A stretch of 38,487 bases of DNA from Candidatus Nomurabacteria bacterium (lineage in GTDB: Bacteria > Patescibacteriota > Minisyncoccia > Phycocordibacterales > UBA9973), in the NCBI GenBank assembly GCA_003155695.1, contig PMDZ01000008.1, positions 1 through 38,487 on the forward strand, written 5' to 3'. Below are positions 26,559 to 36,797 of the stretch, in pieces. The position numbers and the translations under genes are program-made. Below the pieces are notes generated by a model. It was not told the DNA's origin and did not search any database. It worked only from the letters and a program-made list of their open reading frames with translations. Every line of letters begins with the position of its first letter. The first letter of the stretch is position 1.

Positions 26559-27941
26559 TTAAAATCCTTCGATTTCTACTGCTGGCACGTTATAATCACT
26601 TAAATTTTTCTTATCCATCGACAAGAAAGTTGTCATCTTTTCGTCAAAGTAAAGTTCAATTTTTCCAACCGGACCATTTCTGTGCTTTTCGATTAGTATT
26701 TCGGCAATGTTTGTCTTTTCACTTTCATCTTTGCCCTTGTCTTCTCGATGAATGAACATCACCACATCGGCATCTTGCTCAATAGACCCTGAATCACGGA
26801 GATCGGAAAGTCGAGGTCTGCCACCACGGGATTCAACAGCACGAGACAACTGTGAAAGAGCGAGAACCGGCACGTTGAACTCTTTAGCCAAACCTTTCAA
26901 TGAACGCGATATTTCTGTCACTTGATTGACCATATTATCGTAATTTTTTGACGTTGACATCAATTGCAGGTAATCGACGATTATTAGACCCAGTCCATGC
27001 TCGGCACGAATGCGACGACAAACCGAACGCATCCTAATAATCGAGTTGCCTGCCAGATCATCAACGAAAATTGGAGCTTTTGATAAACGGTCGAGCGAAT
27101 CACGAATTTTAGAGAATTCATTCTCGGTCGAGAGTTTACCGGTTCTTAAATTCCAGGCATTAACTTTGGCTTCAGCCGCCAGCATTCTGTCGACTAATTG
27201 CTGAGTACTCATTTCCAAAGAAAAAATAACGGTTGGCGTTCCTTGTCTGAGAGCTGCTTGGCGCGCGATATCAAGAGCGAGGGTAGTTTTACCGACTGAA
27301 GGACGAGCAGCCAGGATTATCAAATCTGATTTTTGAAGGCCGGATAAATATTGATCAAGGTCATGAAATCCGGTTGGTATCCCGCGAAGCTCTCCTTTGT
27401 TCTCGTGAAGTTTCTCCAGACGTTCCCAGGCTTCAGGCAAACTATCTTTGAGGGAATGGAAGGCATGACCTCCGTCATTACTATTTATACCCATTATTCT
27501 TTTCTCGGCTTGGTCAAGAATATCGAAAACATCTTCGACTTCATCACGAAAACCAAGTTCCGAGATGTGGTCACCAGCTTCCGTAATTTTTCTTAGAATA
27601 TGTTTTTTGTTTACGACATCCGAATAATATTTTATATTTGTCGAAGCCGGGACAGAGTTTGTCAATTCACTCAAGTAGCTACTTCCGCCGATTTGGTCGA
27701 GAAGTCCTTTCTCTTCAAGCTTGTGAGAAACGGAAAGAATATCTATCGGCTCACCTTTGCTCGAAAGGTCCAACATTATTTTGTAAATTTGAGCGTGTTT
27801 TGTGGCGTAAAATGAATCACCATTGATTATGTCGCTGATTTCGTGAATTGCCCCGGGACGTAACATTATGGAACCGAGTATTGCACGCTCTGCATCAATG
27901 CTTTGCGGAGGGATACGAAGTTTTGTTTTTTTATCTGCCAT
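26559..27941 (-). CDS. dnaB: Replicative DNA helicase DnaB
   Basis: PPQSIDAERAILGSIM; LIILAARPSVGKTTLALDIARQ; IIVDYLQLM; SDLRDSGSIEQDADVVMFIHRED. Confidence 0.98.
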   Translation of the reverse strand: MADKKTKLRIPPQSIDAERAILGSIMLRPGAIHEISDIINGDSFYATKHAQIYKIMLDLSSKGEPIDILSVSHKLEEKGLLDQIGGSSYLSELTNSVPASTNIKYYSDVVNKKHILRKITEAGDHISELGFRDEVEDVFDILDQAEKRIMGINSNDGGHAFHSLKDSLPEAWERLEKLHENKGELRGIPTGFHDLDQYLSGLQKSDLIILAARPSVGKTTLALDIARQAALRQGTPTVIFSLEMSTQQLVDRMLAAEAKVNAWNLRTGKLSTENEFSKIRDSLDRLSKAPIFVDDLAGNSIIRMRSVCRRIRAEHGLGLIIVDYLQLMSTSKNYDNMVNQVTEISRSLKGLAKEFNVPVLALSQLSRAVESRGGRPRLSDLRDSGSIEQDADVVMFIHREDKGKDESEKTNIAEILIEKHRNGPVGKIELYFDEKMTTFLSMDKKNLSDYNVPAVEIEGF

Positions 27942-27948
27942 GCACCGT

Positions 27949-27954
27949 ATTGTA
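27949..27954 (-). promoter_or_regulatory. -10 element of dnaB
   Basis: Minus strand TACAAT 7 nt before the ATG. Confidence 0.45.
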
Positions 27955-28047
27955 GCACAATAGCAAAAGTCTCAAAGTTCATTATTTGGATAAATATGTG
28001 TGTAATATGTGCAAAACTATTCGTTATTTGGTATTATATAAGGACAT

Positions 28048-29019
28048 ATGAAAAAACGACTACTTTCGGGAATAAAACCATCGGGGACTATGCATTTGGG
28101 CAATTATTTTGGCGCTATTAAACAGTTTGTCGACATGCAGAATGATTATGATTCTTTCGTATTTATTGCTGACTTGCATTCTATTACAACAGTGCACAAT
28201 AAGGATGAATTATCAAAAAATATAATTAATATTGCTCTTGATTATTTAGCTTGTGGATTAGACCCAGAGAAAGTTTGCTTATTTAAACAATCGGACGTTG
28301 CTGAAGTTACAGAACTAACTTGGTATTTCAATTGTTTGACGACAGTGCCATATCTTGAGAGAGCAACTGCCTATAAAGATGCTAAAGCAAAAGGTAAAGA
28401 AGTAAACGTGGGTGTTTTTGATTATCCGATTTTGATGGCAGCAGATATTTTAATTTATGACAGTGAAGTTGTTCCTGTTGGACAAGACCAAAAGCAACAC
28501 GTTGAATATGCACGCGACACTGCACAAAAATTCAATAGTACTTTCGGTGAGACATTTAAAATTCCTGAAGCGTTAATCATGAAAGAAGTTGCAGTTGTTC
28601 CAGGAACAGATGGAAAAAAGATGAGTAAGAGTTATAAAAATACAATTCCACTTTTTGGAACAGATGAAGAAATCAAAAAAGCGGTAATGAAAATCGTTAC
28701 CGACTCAAAAGGAACCGACGAACCGAAAGACCCGGAGACTTGCAACATATTTAAACTACACAAACTTTTCTTAAATAAAGAAGAGCTTGCAACATTAAGT
28801 GATAGATATACCAAAGGTGGAATGAGTTATAAGGAATCAAAAGAAATGTTGCTTAGTGAAATACTGGATTTGATAAAACCAATGAGAGAAAAACGAGAAA
28901 ATTATTCCGAGGACCTTGATAATGTCCGCGCAATTTTGAAAAACGGAGCGAACAAAGCTAAAGTTATCGCTCTGGGAAAAATGAATATTATTCGTAATAA
29001 TGTAGGAGTAAAAATATAA
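28048..29019 (+). CDS. trpS: Tryptophanyl-tRNA synthetase
   Basis: RLLSGIKPSGTMHLGNYFGAI; DYPILMAADILIY; VPVGQDQKQHVEYARD; KKMSKSYKN. Confidence 0.98.
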   Translation: MKKRLLSGIKPSGTMHLGNYFGAIKQFVDMQNDYDSFVFIADLHSITTVHNKDELSKNIINIALDYLACGLDPEKVCLFKQSDVAEVTELTWYFNCLTTVPYLERATAYKDAKAKGKEVNVGVFDYPILMAADILIYDSEVVPVGQDQKQHVEYARDTAQKFNSTFGETFKIPEALIMKEVAVVPGTDGKKMSKSYKNTIPLFGTDEEIKKAVMKIVTDSKGTDEPKDPETCNIFKLHKLFLNKEELATLSDRYTKGGMSYKESKEMLLSEILDLIKPMREKRENYSEDLDNVRAILKNGANKAKVIALGKMNIIRNNVGVKI

Positions 29020-29022
29020 TTT

Positions 29023-29235
29023 ATGAAATACATTCTTTCTTTGATTCTTGTGATTTTGAATCTTATTAATGTCCCGCTCAATATGCTTTATATGAAAGTT
29101 CAAAAATGGTATTTGCCGATGTGGAAAAAAGACAAAATTATTTATTTTGCCTTTGCTCCTTTTTATTGGATTTTGGTTATCTTGACTTTTATATTCGGTT
29201 GGCCATGTGAAAAATTGCCGAATTTAATTCATTAA
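29023..29235 (+). CDS. Small membrane protein (70 aa, about two TM)
   Basis: Hydrophobic ORF tightly packed between trpS and aspS. Confidence 0.6.
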   Translation: MKYILSLILVILNLINVPLNMLYMKVQKWYLPMWKKDKIIYFAFAPFYWILVILTFIFGWPCEKLPNLIH

Positions 29236-29250
29236 TATTAGTATTTTAAT

Positions 29251-30600
29251 ATGACAAATCGTACTTACATCAAGGATTTAAATAAATTTATTGGGACTGA
29301 AGTTACAATCGCCGGATGGGTGGATGTTCGCCGCGACCAAGGGAAAATGATATTCCTCGATTTTCGCGATATGACCGGCAAAGTTCAAGGAGTGATTCTC
29401 CCTAGTTATATGGAAACACTGGAAATCGGAAAAACGCTACGCAGTGAATTTGTGGTCAAAGTAAAAGGCAACGTAAATGAAAGACCGGAGAAAAACAAGA
29501 AAGCCGGAGTTTTAAATGGCGAGCTTGAACTTGAAATAAAGGACATAGAAATATTGGCCGAAGCAACTCCACTGCCATTTGATATGTCTTTGAGCGGGTA
29601 CAATTTGGATTTGACTACCGAACTCGACAATCGAGCCTTGGTTCTCCGACAACCGAAAGTTCAAGCAATATTCAAAGTCAGCGAAACAATTATTGATTCT
29701 TTCCGTGAATTTATGAAGCAGAATATGTTTTTTGAATTTCAAGCCCCAAGTATTACTCCGGCAACAGCCGAAGGGGGAGCCGAAGTTTTCCAGATTGATT
29801 ATTTCGGGAAAAAAGCCTATTTATCTCAGTCGCCACAACTTTACAAACAAATTGTTATGTCGGCCTTTGAAAGGTGTTTTTCGGTCAATAAAGTTTTTCG
29901 TGCCGAACCGTCTTCGACAACTAGACATTTGACAGAAGTTGTATGTCTTGATGCCGAAATGGGATTCATCGAATCATGGCGTGATGTTCGCGACATGGCT
30001 GAAGAAACTGTCAGATATATATTAAAACAAGTGGAAACTAAAAATGCCGAGCATCTAAAATTGTTGGATGTCGAAATGCCAGTAATGATTGAAAAAACTC
30101 CGACATTATCATTGAAGGAAGTTCAAGATAAAATTTTTGCCGAGAATGGCCGTGATGTCCGAGGTGAAAAAGACACAAACCCGCAAGACGAGAGAGAAAT
30201 TTGTGAAATTATTAAAAAAGAAACAGGTTCAGATTTTGTTTTTATCTATGGCTATCCCACTCGTAAAAAGCCTTTTTATGTTTACCCAAATCCTGAAGAA
30301 CCTGAATTCAATGAAGGTACGGACCTTATCTGCCGTGGCGTAGAGTGGCTCTCCGGCGGGAGAAGAATAAATGATTACAAACAACTGCAAGAACATGTAA
30401 AACTTTGGGAAATGGATCCAAATAAAATTAAAATGTTTCTCGAAGCTTTCAAATATGGTGTTCCGCCGGAGGGAGGATTTTCTTTCGGTGCCGAGCGCAT
30501 AACCATGCAATTACTTGGATTGAAAAATGTTCGTGAGGCTTGTATGTTCCCGAGAGATATGAATAGAATCGATGAACGGTTGAGTGATGAGGGATACTAA
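29251..30600 (+). CDS. aspS: Aspartyl-tRNA synthetase, archaeal/eukaryotic-type (compact, no bacterial insertion domain)
   Basis: GTEVTIAGWVDVRRDQGKMIFLDFRD; AEGGAEVFQIDYFGKKAYLSQSPQLYKQ; FRAEPSSTTRHLTE; GFSFGAERITMQLLGLKNVREACMFPRD. Confidence 0.93.
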   Translation: MTNRTYIKDLNKFIGTEVTIAGWVDVRRDQGKMIFLDFRDMTGKVQGVILPSYMETLEIGKTLRSEFVVKVKGNVNERPEKNKKAGVLNGELELEIKDIEILAEATPLPFDMSLSGYNLDLTTELDNRALVLRQPKVQAIFKVSETIIDSFREFMKQNMFFEFQAPSITPATAEGGAEVFQIDYFGKKAYLSQSPQLYKQIVMSAFERCFSVNKVFRAEPSSTTRHLTEVVCLDAEMGFIESWRDVRDMAEETVRYILKQVETKNAEHLKLLDVEMPVMIEKTPTLSLKEVQDKIFAENGRDVRGEKDTNPQDEREICEIIKKETGSDFVFIYGYPTRKKPFYVYPNPEEPEFNEGTDLICRGVEWLSGGRRINDYKQLQEHVKLWEMDPNKIKMFLEAFKYGVPPEGGFSFGAERITMQLLGLKNVREACMFPRDMNRIDERLSDEGY

Positions 30601-30618
30601 TTCAAGTATAAATTTATA

Positions 30619-31395
30619 ATGTCAGAAGTAACAGAACAATATAAAGTAAAACAAGGAACTTTTGAGGGGCCGCTGGAGCTCCTCCTTTCGCTGATTGAAG
30701 ACAAGAAACTTTTTGTTAATGAAATATCGTTGGCCGAGGTTACGAATGATTATATTTCATATATTAAATCGCTCTCTGGAATCGAGACCGACAAGCACAT
30801 TGCCGACGTCTCATATTTTATTTTGGTGGCGGCGACTTTAATACTGATTAAATCAAAATCTCTTTTGCCCAATCTTTCTTTGACAGAAGACGAAACAGAA
30901 AAAATTTCCGACTTGGAAAACAGATTGAAATTATACAAAATTATCAAAAATGCCAGCATTGACATAAATAATAATTTTGGGACGAAAATAATTTTTATGC
31001 CGAATGAGCGCATCTGGAGTGAACCGATTTTTTCTCCAGACCCGCTTATAACCATAGGTAATATATCTTCATCGATGACTGATGTTCTGAACCATATACC
31101 GAAGAAAACCGAGAAGTTACCCGAAGTTGAGGTCAAAAAGATTATAAATATCGATGAAGTGATAAATAACTTAACAGAGCGAATACAAGGAGCGATGAAT
31201 CTGTCATTCAAGGAATTTACAGAGTCAAGCGGAGCGGAAAACAAGCAAGAGGCCAAAATCCATGTTATTATTTCATTCCTGGCTATGCTAGAATTAGTCA
31301 GAGAAGGCATAATAGACGTTATTCAGAACACGAACTTTGGAAATATTGAAATGAATTCACAACCATTAGCAACTAATACTAAAGTCAGAATCTAA
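30619..31395 (+). CDS. scpA: Segregation and condensation protein A
   Basis: YKVKQGTFEGPLELLLSLIEDKKLFVNEISLAEVTNDYISYI. Confidence 0.95.
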   Translation: MSEVTEQYKVKQGTFEGPLELLLSLIEDKKLFVNEISLAEVTNDYISYIKSLSGIETDKHIADVSYFILVAATLILIKSKSLLPNLSLTEDETEKISDLENRLKLYKIIKNASIDINNNFGTKIIFMPNERIWSEPIFSPDPLITIGNISSSMTDVLNHIPKKTEKLPEVEVKKIINIDEVINNLTERIQGAMNLSFKEFTESSGAENKQEAKIHVIISFLAMLELVREGIIDVIQNTNFGNIEMNSQPLATNTKVRI

Positions 31396-31398
31396 TCT

Positions 31399-31956
31399 AT
31401 GGAATTACAATCAAAAATCGAAGGATTGCTTTTTTATAAAGGCGAAGATATGCAAGTCAAAAAATTGGCGGAACTTTTAAATGCTTCAACGGAAGAAATT
31501 GAAGAAGCTTTAAAAAAATTGGAACAATCGCTTTCTGGACGTGGTCTTGTCCTTGTTCGCAAAGATGACTCTGTAATTCTTGGAATTACCAACGAATTGA
31601 GCTCTTTGATAGAATCAATCCGTAAAGAAGAGATTACGAAAGAGCTTTCAAAAGCATCGCTTGAAACACTGTCTATTGTTTTATATAAAAATGACCCGTC
31701 TACGCAGGCCGGCGTATCGCGCAGCGAAGTTGATTATATCCGTGGTGTAAATTCAAGTTTTATTCTTCGTAACTTACTTGTCCGCGGTTTAATTGAGAAA
31801 ATAATTGACTCAAAAGATAGTCGTCGTTTCCTCTACCGTCCGACTTTCGACACATTATCATTCATGGGAATAACAAACATCAGTCAATTGCCAAACTATA
31901 ATGAGGTAAAAGTTCAATTACAAGAAGTCCTTAAACAAGAAGAAAACAATGAGTGA
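31399..31956 (+). CDS. scpB: Segregation and condensation protein B
   Basis: ELQSKIEGLLFYKGEDMQVKKLAELLNAS; SLETLSIVLYKNDPSTQAGVSRSEVDYIRGVNSSFILRNLLVRGLIEK; follows scpA. Confidence 0.93.
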   Translation: MELQSKIEGLLFYKGEDMQVKKLAELLNASTEEIEEALKKLEQSLSGRGLVLVRKDDSVILGITNELSSLIESIRKEEITKELSKASLETLSIVLYKNDPSTQAGVSRSEVDYIRGVNSSFILRNLLVRGLIEKIIDSKDSRRFLYRPTFDTLSFMGITNISQLPNYNEVKVQLQEVLKQEENNE

Positions 31957-33007
31957 TTCTTTAAAAATTTTCTTACCGGCAGTCATAAGTTTTATTATTG
32001 GACTACTTTTGACACCTGTTGCGACACATTATTTTTATAAATATAAAATGTGGCGTCGAATTGGAAGAAGCAACAACATTCCGAACGAAAATTTAGGTAA
32101 ATTTAGTAAAATTCATGACGAGTCGGCAGAAATTTCCACTCCGCGCACCGGGGGAATGATAATTTGGTTTTCGGTAATTCTCTGTTTGGCTGTCGTTTGG
32201 TTGATTGATATTATCTTCCAAAATAGTTTGACAACCAAATTATATTTTATTAGTCGAAACCAAACATTGCTCCCATTCTTTACTTTAGTTGTTGCATCAC
32301 TTATAGGACTGGGAGATGATTTTTTGCAAATTTTCGGTCGCGGCAAATGGATTACCGATCCAATTGTTCTGCGCTACATCAAGATAGGAATTATTTTATT
32401 GCTTGGTCTTGTCATCGGATTATGGTTTTATGTAAAACTCGGGGTCACTCAACTTTACATTCCTTGGTACGGATTTATAAATTTAGGCTACCTTTTTATT
32501 CCTTTTTTTATTTTAGTCATGCTTTCACTCTGGTCGTCCAGTGTCATTGACGGGGTGGATGGCCTTTCCGGCGGAGTTCTCGCTTCAATATTCATGGCTT
32601 ATACCCTTATCTCTTTCTTCAATAACCAGGCGGATTTAGCAGCTTTTTGTGCTGTAATTACCGGTGGAATACTGGCTTTCCTTTGGTTTAATATTCCTCC
32701 TGCGCGTTTTTATATGGGAGAAACTGGAATGATAGGATTAACGGTGACCCTTTCGGTTATAGCATTTTTGACCAATACGGTTCTACTTCTTCCGATTATT
32801 GCATTTCCACTTTTCATTACATCGCTTTCAAATGTTATACAGATAGCTTCGCGAAAATTTCGTCACGGCAAAAAAGTTTTCCTCTTTGCTCCGCTTCATC
32901 ATCATTTTGAAGCCCTAGGCTGGCCCAAGTATAAAGTCACTATGCGTTACTGGATTGTTGGGATAATGACATCAATAATAGGAGTTATTATTTCTCTTAT
33001 TAGCTAA
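31949..33007 (+). CDS. mraY: Phospho-N-acetylmuramoyl-pentapeptide transferase (MraY)-like
   Basis: STPRTGGMIIW; IGLGDDFLQI; SSVIDGVDGLSGGV; ARFYMGETGMIGL; APLHHHFEALGWPKYKVTMRYWIVGI; next to ftsW-murG. Confidence 0.92.
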   Translation: MSDSLKIFLPAVISFIIGLLLTPVATHYFYKYKMWRRIGRSNNIPNENLGKFSKIHDESAEISTPRTGGMIIWFSVILCLAVVWLIDIIFQNSLTTKLYFISRNQTLLPFFTLVVASLIGLGDDFLQIFGRGKWITDPIVLRYIKIGIILLLGLVIGLWFYVKLGVTQLYIPWYGFINLGYLFIPFFILVMLSLWSSSVIDGVDGLSGGVLASIFMAYTLISFFNNQADLAAFCAVITGGILAFLWFNIPPARFYMGETGMIGLTVTLSVIAFLTNTVLLLPIIAFPLFITSLSNVIQIASRKFRHGKKVFLFAPLHHHFEALGWPKYKVTMRYWIVGIMTSIIGVIISLIS

Positions 33008-33008
33008 A

Positions 33009-34127
33009 ATGAAAAAAAGCAAAATAGACAAAATTTTTTTTGGAATTGTGATTACTCTTGTGGTGATAGGATTAGTCACTTTTACATCTGCGTCACTCGG
33101 GATACTTGCCAAAAGTGAAGCGAAGTTTTATGGGGTAATGTTCAGTCAATATATTTTCGGATTATTGGGAGGAATGGTAGCTCTTTATATTGGGTTTAGA
33201 ATTCCTTATAAATGGTTTAAAAAAAATTCTTTGATTTTGTTTATTTTATCCATTATTTTAACAGGGATTGTTTTGGTTCCAGGCATAGGGCAATCTCATG
33301 GAACTGGGGCTCACAGGTGGATAGATATATTTGGATTTTCTTTTCAACCGGTGGAATTTCTAAAGATTGGATTCATTATTTATTTTGCTGCCTGGCTTTC
33401 TTGGGCGAGAGAAAAAGTCAGAGACCCGATTTTCAGTATTTTACCCTTAGTCGTGATGCTAGGCATTATCGCTACAGTTTTGATTAAGCAACCGGACACA
33501 AAAAGCATAATTCTAATTACCATTACAGCCCTCATAATGCTATTCGTTTCCGGAGCACCAGTAAAATATATTTTGGGATTTCTAGGATTAGCAGTCATTG
33601 CCTTTATAATTTTGGTTTCTTTTAAACCATATTTGAAAGAGAGAGTAAATACATTTTTCAATCCAGGTGAGAATAGTCAAACTTCATCCTACCAATTGCA
33701 ACAATGCCTCATTGCTGTCGGTTCCGGTGGGTTTTGGGGTAGAGGTCTTGGTCAAAGTATTCAAAAATTTAATTATTTACCCGAACCTCAAGGAGATTCC
33801 ATTTTTTGTGTAATTGGGGAGGAGCTTGGCTTCTTGGGTTGTACTGTCGTGATATTGTTATTTATTGCTTTTGCTTTGCGGGGTTATCGTATTGCAATTC
33901 GGAATTCCCCTGATGCATTCGGTAAATTACTTGTTATTGGATTTATCACTATTATCACAGCCCAATCTTTTATGAATATCTCCGCAATGATAGGAGTTTT
34001 TCCACTAACAGGAGTTCCTCTTGTCTTTTTCTCACAAGGGGGAACGGCATTACTCCTTTCTCTTGGGATGATAGGAATTATCCTAAACATTTCCCAATTC
34101 CAAGGCAGACCGATGCTGGATAGATGA
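33009..34127 (+). CDS. ftsW: FtsW/RodA/SpoVE-family peptidoglycan polymerase
   Basis: GAHRWIDIFGFSFQPVEFLKIGFIIYFA; GSGGFWGRGLGQSIQKFNYLPEPQGDSIFCVIGEELGFLG; PLTGVPLVFFSQGGTALLLSLGMIGIILNIS. Confidence 0.96.
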   Translation: MKKSKIDKIFFGIVITLVVIGLVTFTSASLGILAKSEAKFYGVMFSQYIFGLLGGMVALYIGFRIPYKWFKKNSLILFILSIILTGIVLVPGIGQSHGTGAHRWIDIFGFSFQPVEFLKIGFIIYFAAWLSWAREKVRDPIFSILPLVVMLGIIATVLIKQPDTKSIILITITALIMLFVSGAPVKYILGFLGLAVIAFIILVSFKPYLKERVNTFFNPGENSQTSSYQLQQCLIAVGSGGFWGRGLGQSIQKFNYLPEPQGDSIFCVIGEELGFLGCTVVILLFIAFALRGYRIAIRNSPDAFGKLLVIGFITIITAQSFMNISAMIGVFPLTGVPLVFFSQGGTALLLSLGMIGIILNISQFQGRPMLDR

Positions 34128-34154
34128 AAAAAAATAAGCTATAATTATATACAT

Positions 34155-35291
34155 ATGAAAATATTACTTACAGGAGGGGGAACAGGGGGACATTTTTATC
34201 CTCTGATTGCGATAGCCGAAAAAATTATCGAAATTGCCGCTAAACAAAAAATTGTCGACCTCAAGCTTTATTATATGTCCGATTCTCCCTACAACAAACG
34301 TTTGCTTTTTGAGAATGATATAATTTTTGTCAAAGTTCCGGCCGGCAAAATGCGCAGGTATTTTTCAATCAAGAATTTTTTCGATTTTTTCAAAACAGCT
34401 TTTGGCGCCTTATCCGGCTTTATCAGTGTATATTTTATTTATCCGGATGTAGTTATTTCAAAAGGCGGATATGCTGCATTTCCAGCCGTGCTTGCGGCTA
34501 AACTTTTAAAAATTCCGGTTATTGTCCATGAATCAGATTCCTCCCCCGGTAGACTAAATGTCTGGACAGCCAAATTCGCTTTGCATGTGGCAATATCCTG
34601 GCCTGAAGCCGCAGAATATTTACCGAAAGGTAAAACAGTTTTGACCGGTCAGCCGATTCGTAATGAAATCTTGCACGGAGATTCAAGTGGAACAGCCCAC
34701 GAATTTTTCAAACTAAATTCTGATTTACCGATAATTCTTGTAATCGGTGGTTCTCTCGGGGCAAGAGTTATAAACGATATTGTCGTCGATACTTTGCCGG
34801 AACTTCTTAATCGTTATCAGATTATTCACCAAACCGGGGAGAAAAATATTGATGAAGTTTTATCCCGTTCCAAATTATTATTGGATAAAAATCCGAATAT
34901 TTCTAGATATAAAACTATGCCATATTTAAATAATTTAGCTACCCATATGGCCGCTGGGTGCGCCAATCTGGTAATTTCTCGTGCCGGCTCGTATATTTTT
35001 GAAATAGCTTCTTGGGGAATACCTTCAATTATTATTCCCATCCCAAGCTCAAATGGTGACCACCAGAGGAAAAATGCATACAACTATGCCAGAACCGGAG
35101 CCTGCGAAGTCATTGAAGAAGCAAATTTGTCCGCTCATTTATTTGTGGCGGAGATTGATAAATTATTTGCCTCAAAAGAAAAGTTTGCAAAGATGAAGGA
35201 GAACGCTCTAGCTTTTGCTTCACCTCTTGCCGCCGAGAAAATTGCTCAATCGGCTGTCGATATAGCCAATTCTCATCTAGAACTAATATAA
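34155..35291 (+). CDS. murG: UDP-GlcNAc:lipid I GlcNAc transferase MurG
   Basis: MKILLTGGGTGGHFYPLIAIAEKI; GYAAFPAVLAAKLLKIPVIVHESDSSPGRLNVWTAKFA; VIGGSLGARVIND. Confidence 0.97.
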   Translation: MKILLTGGGTGGHFYPLIAIAEKIIEIAAKQKIVDLKLYYMSDSPYNKRLLFENDIIFVKVPAGKMRRYFSIKNFFDFFKTAFGALSGFISVYFIYPDVVISKGGYAAFPAVLAAKLLKIPVIVHESDSSPGRLNVWTAKFALHVAISWPEAAEYLPKGKTVLTGQPIRNEILHGDSSGTAHEFFKLNSDLPIILVIGGSLGARVINDIVVDTLPELLNRYQIIHQTGEKNIDEVLSRSKLLLDKNPNISRYKTMPYLNNLATHMAAGCANLVISRAGSYIFEIASWGIPSIIIPIPSSNGDHQRKNAYNYARTGACEVIEEANLSAHLFVAEIDKLFASKEKFAKMKENALAFASPLAAEKIAQSAVDIANSHLELI

Positions 35292-35292
35292 A

Positions 35293-36777
35293 ATGGAAAA
35301 TATTACGAAAAAAAAAGTAGTGACTCGATTTGCCCCGTCGCCGACAGGATTCATGCATGTGGGCAATTTACGCACGGCTCTTTACACTTATCTTCTGGCA
35401 AAAAAAAATAACGGAACTTTAATCCTAAGAATAGAAGACACGGATAAAGAAAGAGAAGTGGCAGGAGCTACGGAACATATTTTGAAGGTTTTGAAATGGA
35501 TTGGTATAAGTTGGGATGAAGGACCTGACATCGGAGGACTGAATGCTCCATATACTCAGTCGGAAAGATTGGATTTATATAAAAAATACGCGGAAAAGTT
35601 AATAAAATATGGTTTGGCTTATCCTGACCCATATTCGGAAAGTGAAGTGGAGGAATTCAGAAAAAAAGCTGACGAAGAGAAGAAACCATTTCTTTTCAGG
35701 GAACACAGACCAATGACATTTGAAAAGTGGGACGGGACAAAACCGCTTCGCTTTAAAGTTCCAGAATTGAAAGTTTATCATTGGCACGATTTAGTTTTTG
35801 GAAATCTTTCAGCCGGACATGAGGCGTTGGATGATTTTGTCCTAATCAAAAGTGACGGGTATCCGACCTACAATTTTTGCCACGTGGTTGACGATATTGA
35901 AATGAAGATTACTCATGTTATTCGAGGACAGGAATATATTTCTTCAATTCCAAAATATCTTTCGCTATACGAAGGACTTCACGTTGACCCACCGGTTTTT
36001 GTTTGCTTACCCCATATTATGGGCAAGGATGGAATTAAAAAACTTGGCAAAAGAGATGGGGCAAAGGATTCTCTTGAGTATAAAGAAGATGGTTATTTAC
36101 CAGAAGCTATGGTGAATTTCTTGGCTCTTCTTGGCTGGCATCCAAGCGATGATAAGGAAATTTTTACCATGAAAGAACTGATAGAAGCTTTTGAGGTAGA
36201 GAGAATCCAGAAATCCGGCGCCCAGTGGAATGATGATAAATTGAATTGGATTAATCGTGAATATCTTAAAAAATTACCGACGAAAGAACAAGAAGAATAT
36301 GTTGAAAAATTTATTCCACGAAATTTAAAAGATTTACATGAATACAATAGAAATATTATTAATAAAATTACCCCGATTATTTTAGAGAGAATTAAAAATG
36401 GTAAAGATATAATAGAAATGGCAAAGAATGCTGAGCTCACATATTTCTTTGGAAAACCAAATTACCAGAAGGATTCACTATTCTTCAAATCTTCAAAAAT
36501 TTCACAAGAAAATAAATATGAAATTCTTTCTTCATATTTGGAAAAAACCATTTCTTTGCTATCAAATATCAAAGATTCCGATTTTAATAAAGAAAATGTC
36601 AAAAATACTATATGGTCATACTCCGAAGAAGTCGGACGGGGAGATATCCTTTGGCCGATGCGATACGCTTTATCCGGTGTGGACAAATCTCCTGACCCGT
36701 TTATTCTGGCTGAGATTCTCGGCAAAGAAGAAACTATCAATCGCCTGAACACGGCAATAAAAATATTAAAAATATAG
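35293..36777 (+). CDS. gltX: Glutamyl-tRNA synthetase
   Basis: VVTRFAPSPTGFMHVGNLRTALYTYLLA; LILRIEDTDKEREV; HVIRGQEYISSIPKYLSLYEGL; KKLGKRDGA. Confidence 0.97.
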   Translation: MENITKKKVVTRFAPSPTGFMHVGNLRTALYTYLLAKKNNGTLILRIEDTDKEREVAGATEHILKVLKWIGISWDEGPDIGGLNAPYTQSERLDLYKKYAEKLIKYGLAYPDPYSESEVEEFRKKADEEKKPFLFREHRPMTFEKWDGTKPLRFKVPELKVYHWHDLVFGNLSAGHEALDDFVLIKSDGYPTYNFCHVVDDIEMKITHVIRGQEYISSIPKYLSLYEGLHVDPPVFVCLPHIMGKDGIKKLGKRDGAKDSLEYKEDGYLPEAMVNFLALLGWHPSDDKEIFTMKELIEAFEVERIQKSGAQWNDDKLNWINREYLKKLPTKEQEEYVEKFIPRNLKDLHEYNRNIINKITPIILERIKNGKDIIEMAKNAELTYFFGKPNYQKDSLFFKSSKISQENKYEILSSYLEKTISLLSNIKDSDFNKENVKNTIWSYSEEVGRGDILWPMRYALSGVDKSPDPFILAEILGKEETINRLNTAIKILKI

Positions 36778-36797
36778 TATGTATAGTATAATGTAAA

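Noticed and set aside
35110-35358. Small reverse ORF between murG and gltX
   Set aside because: It overlaps both genes, which abut with a 1-bp gap; no independent support.
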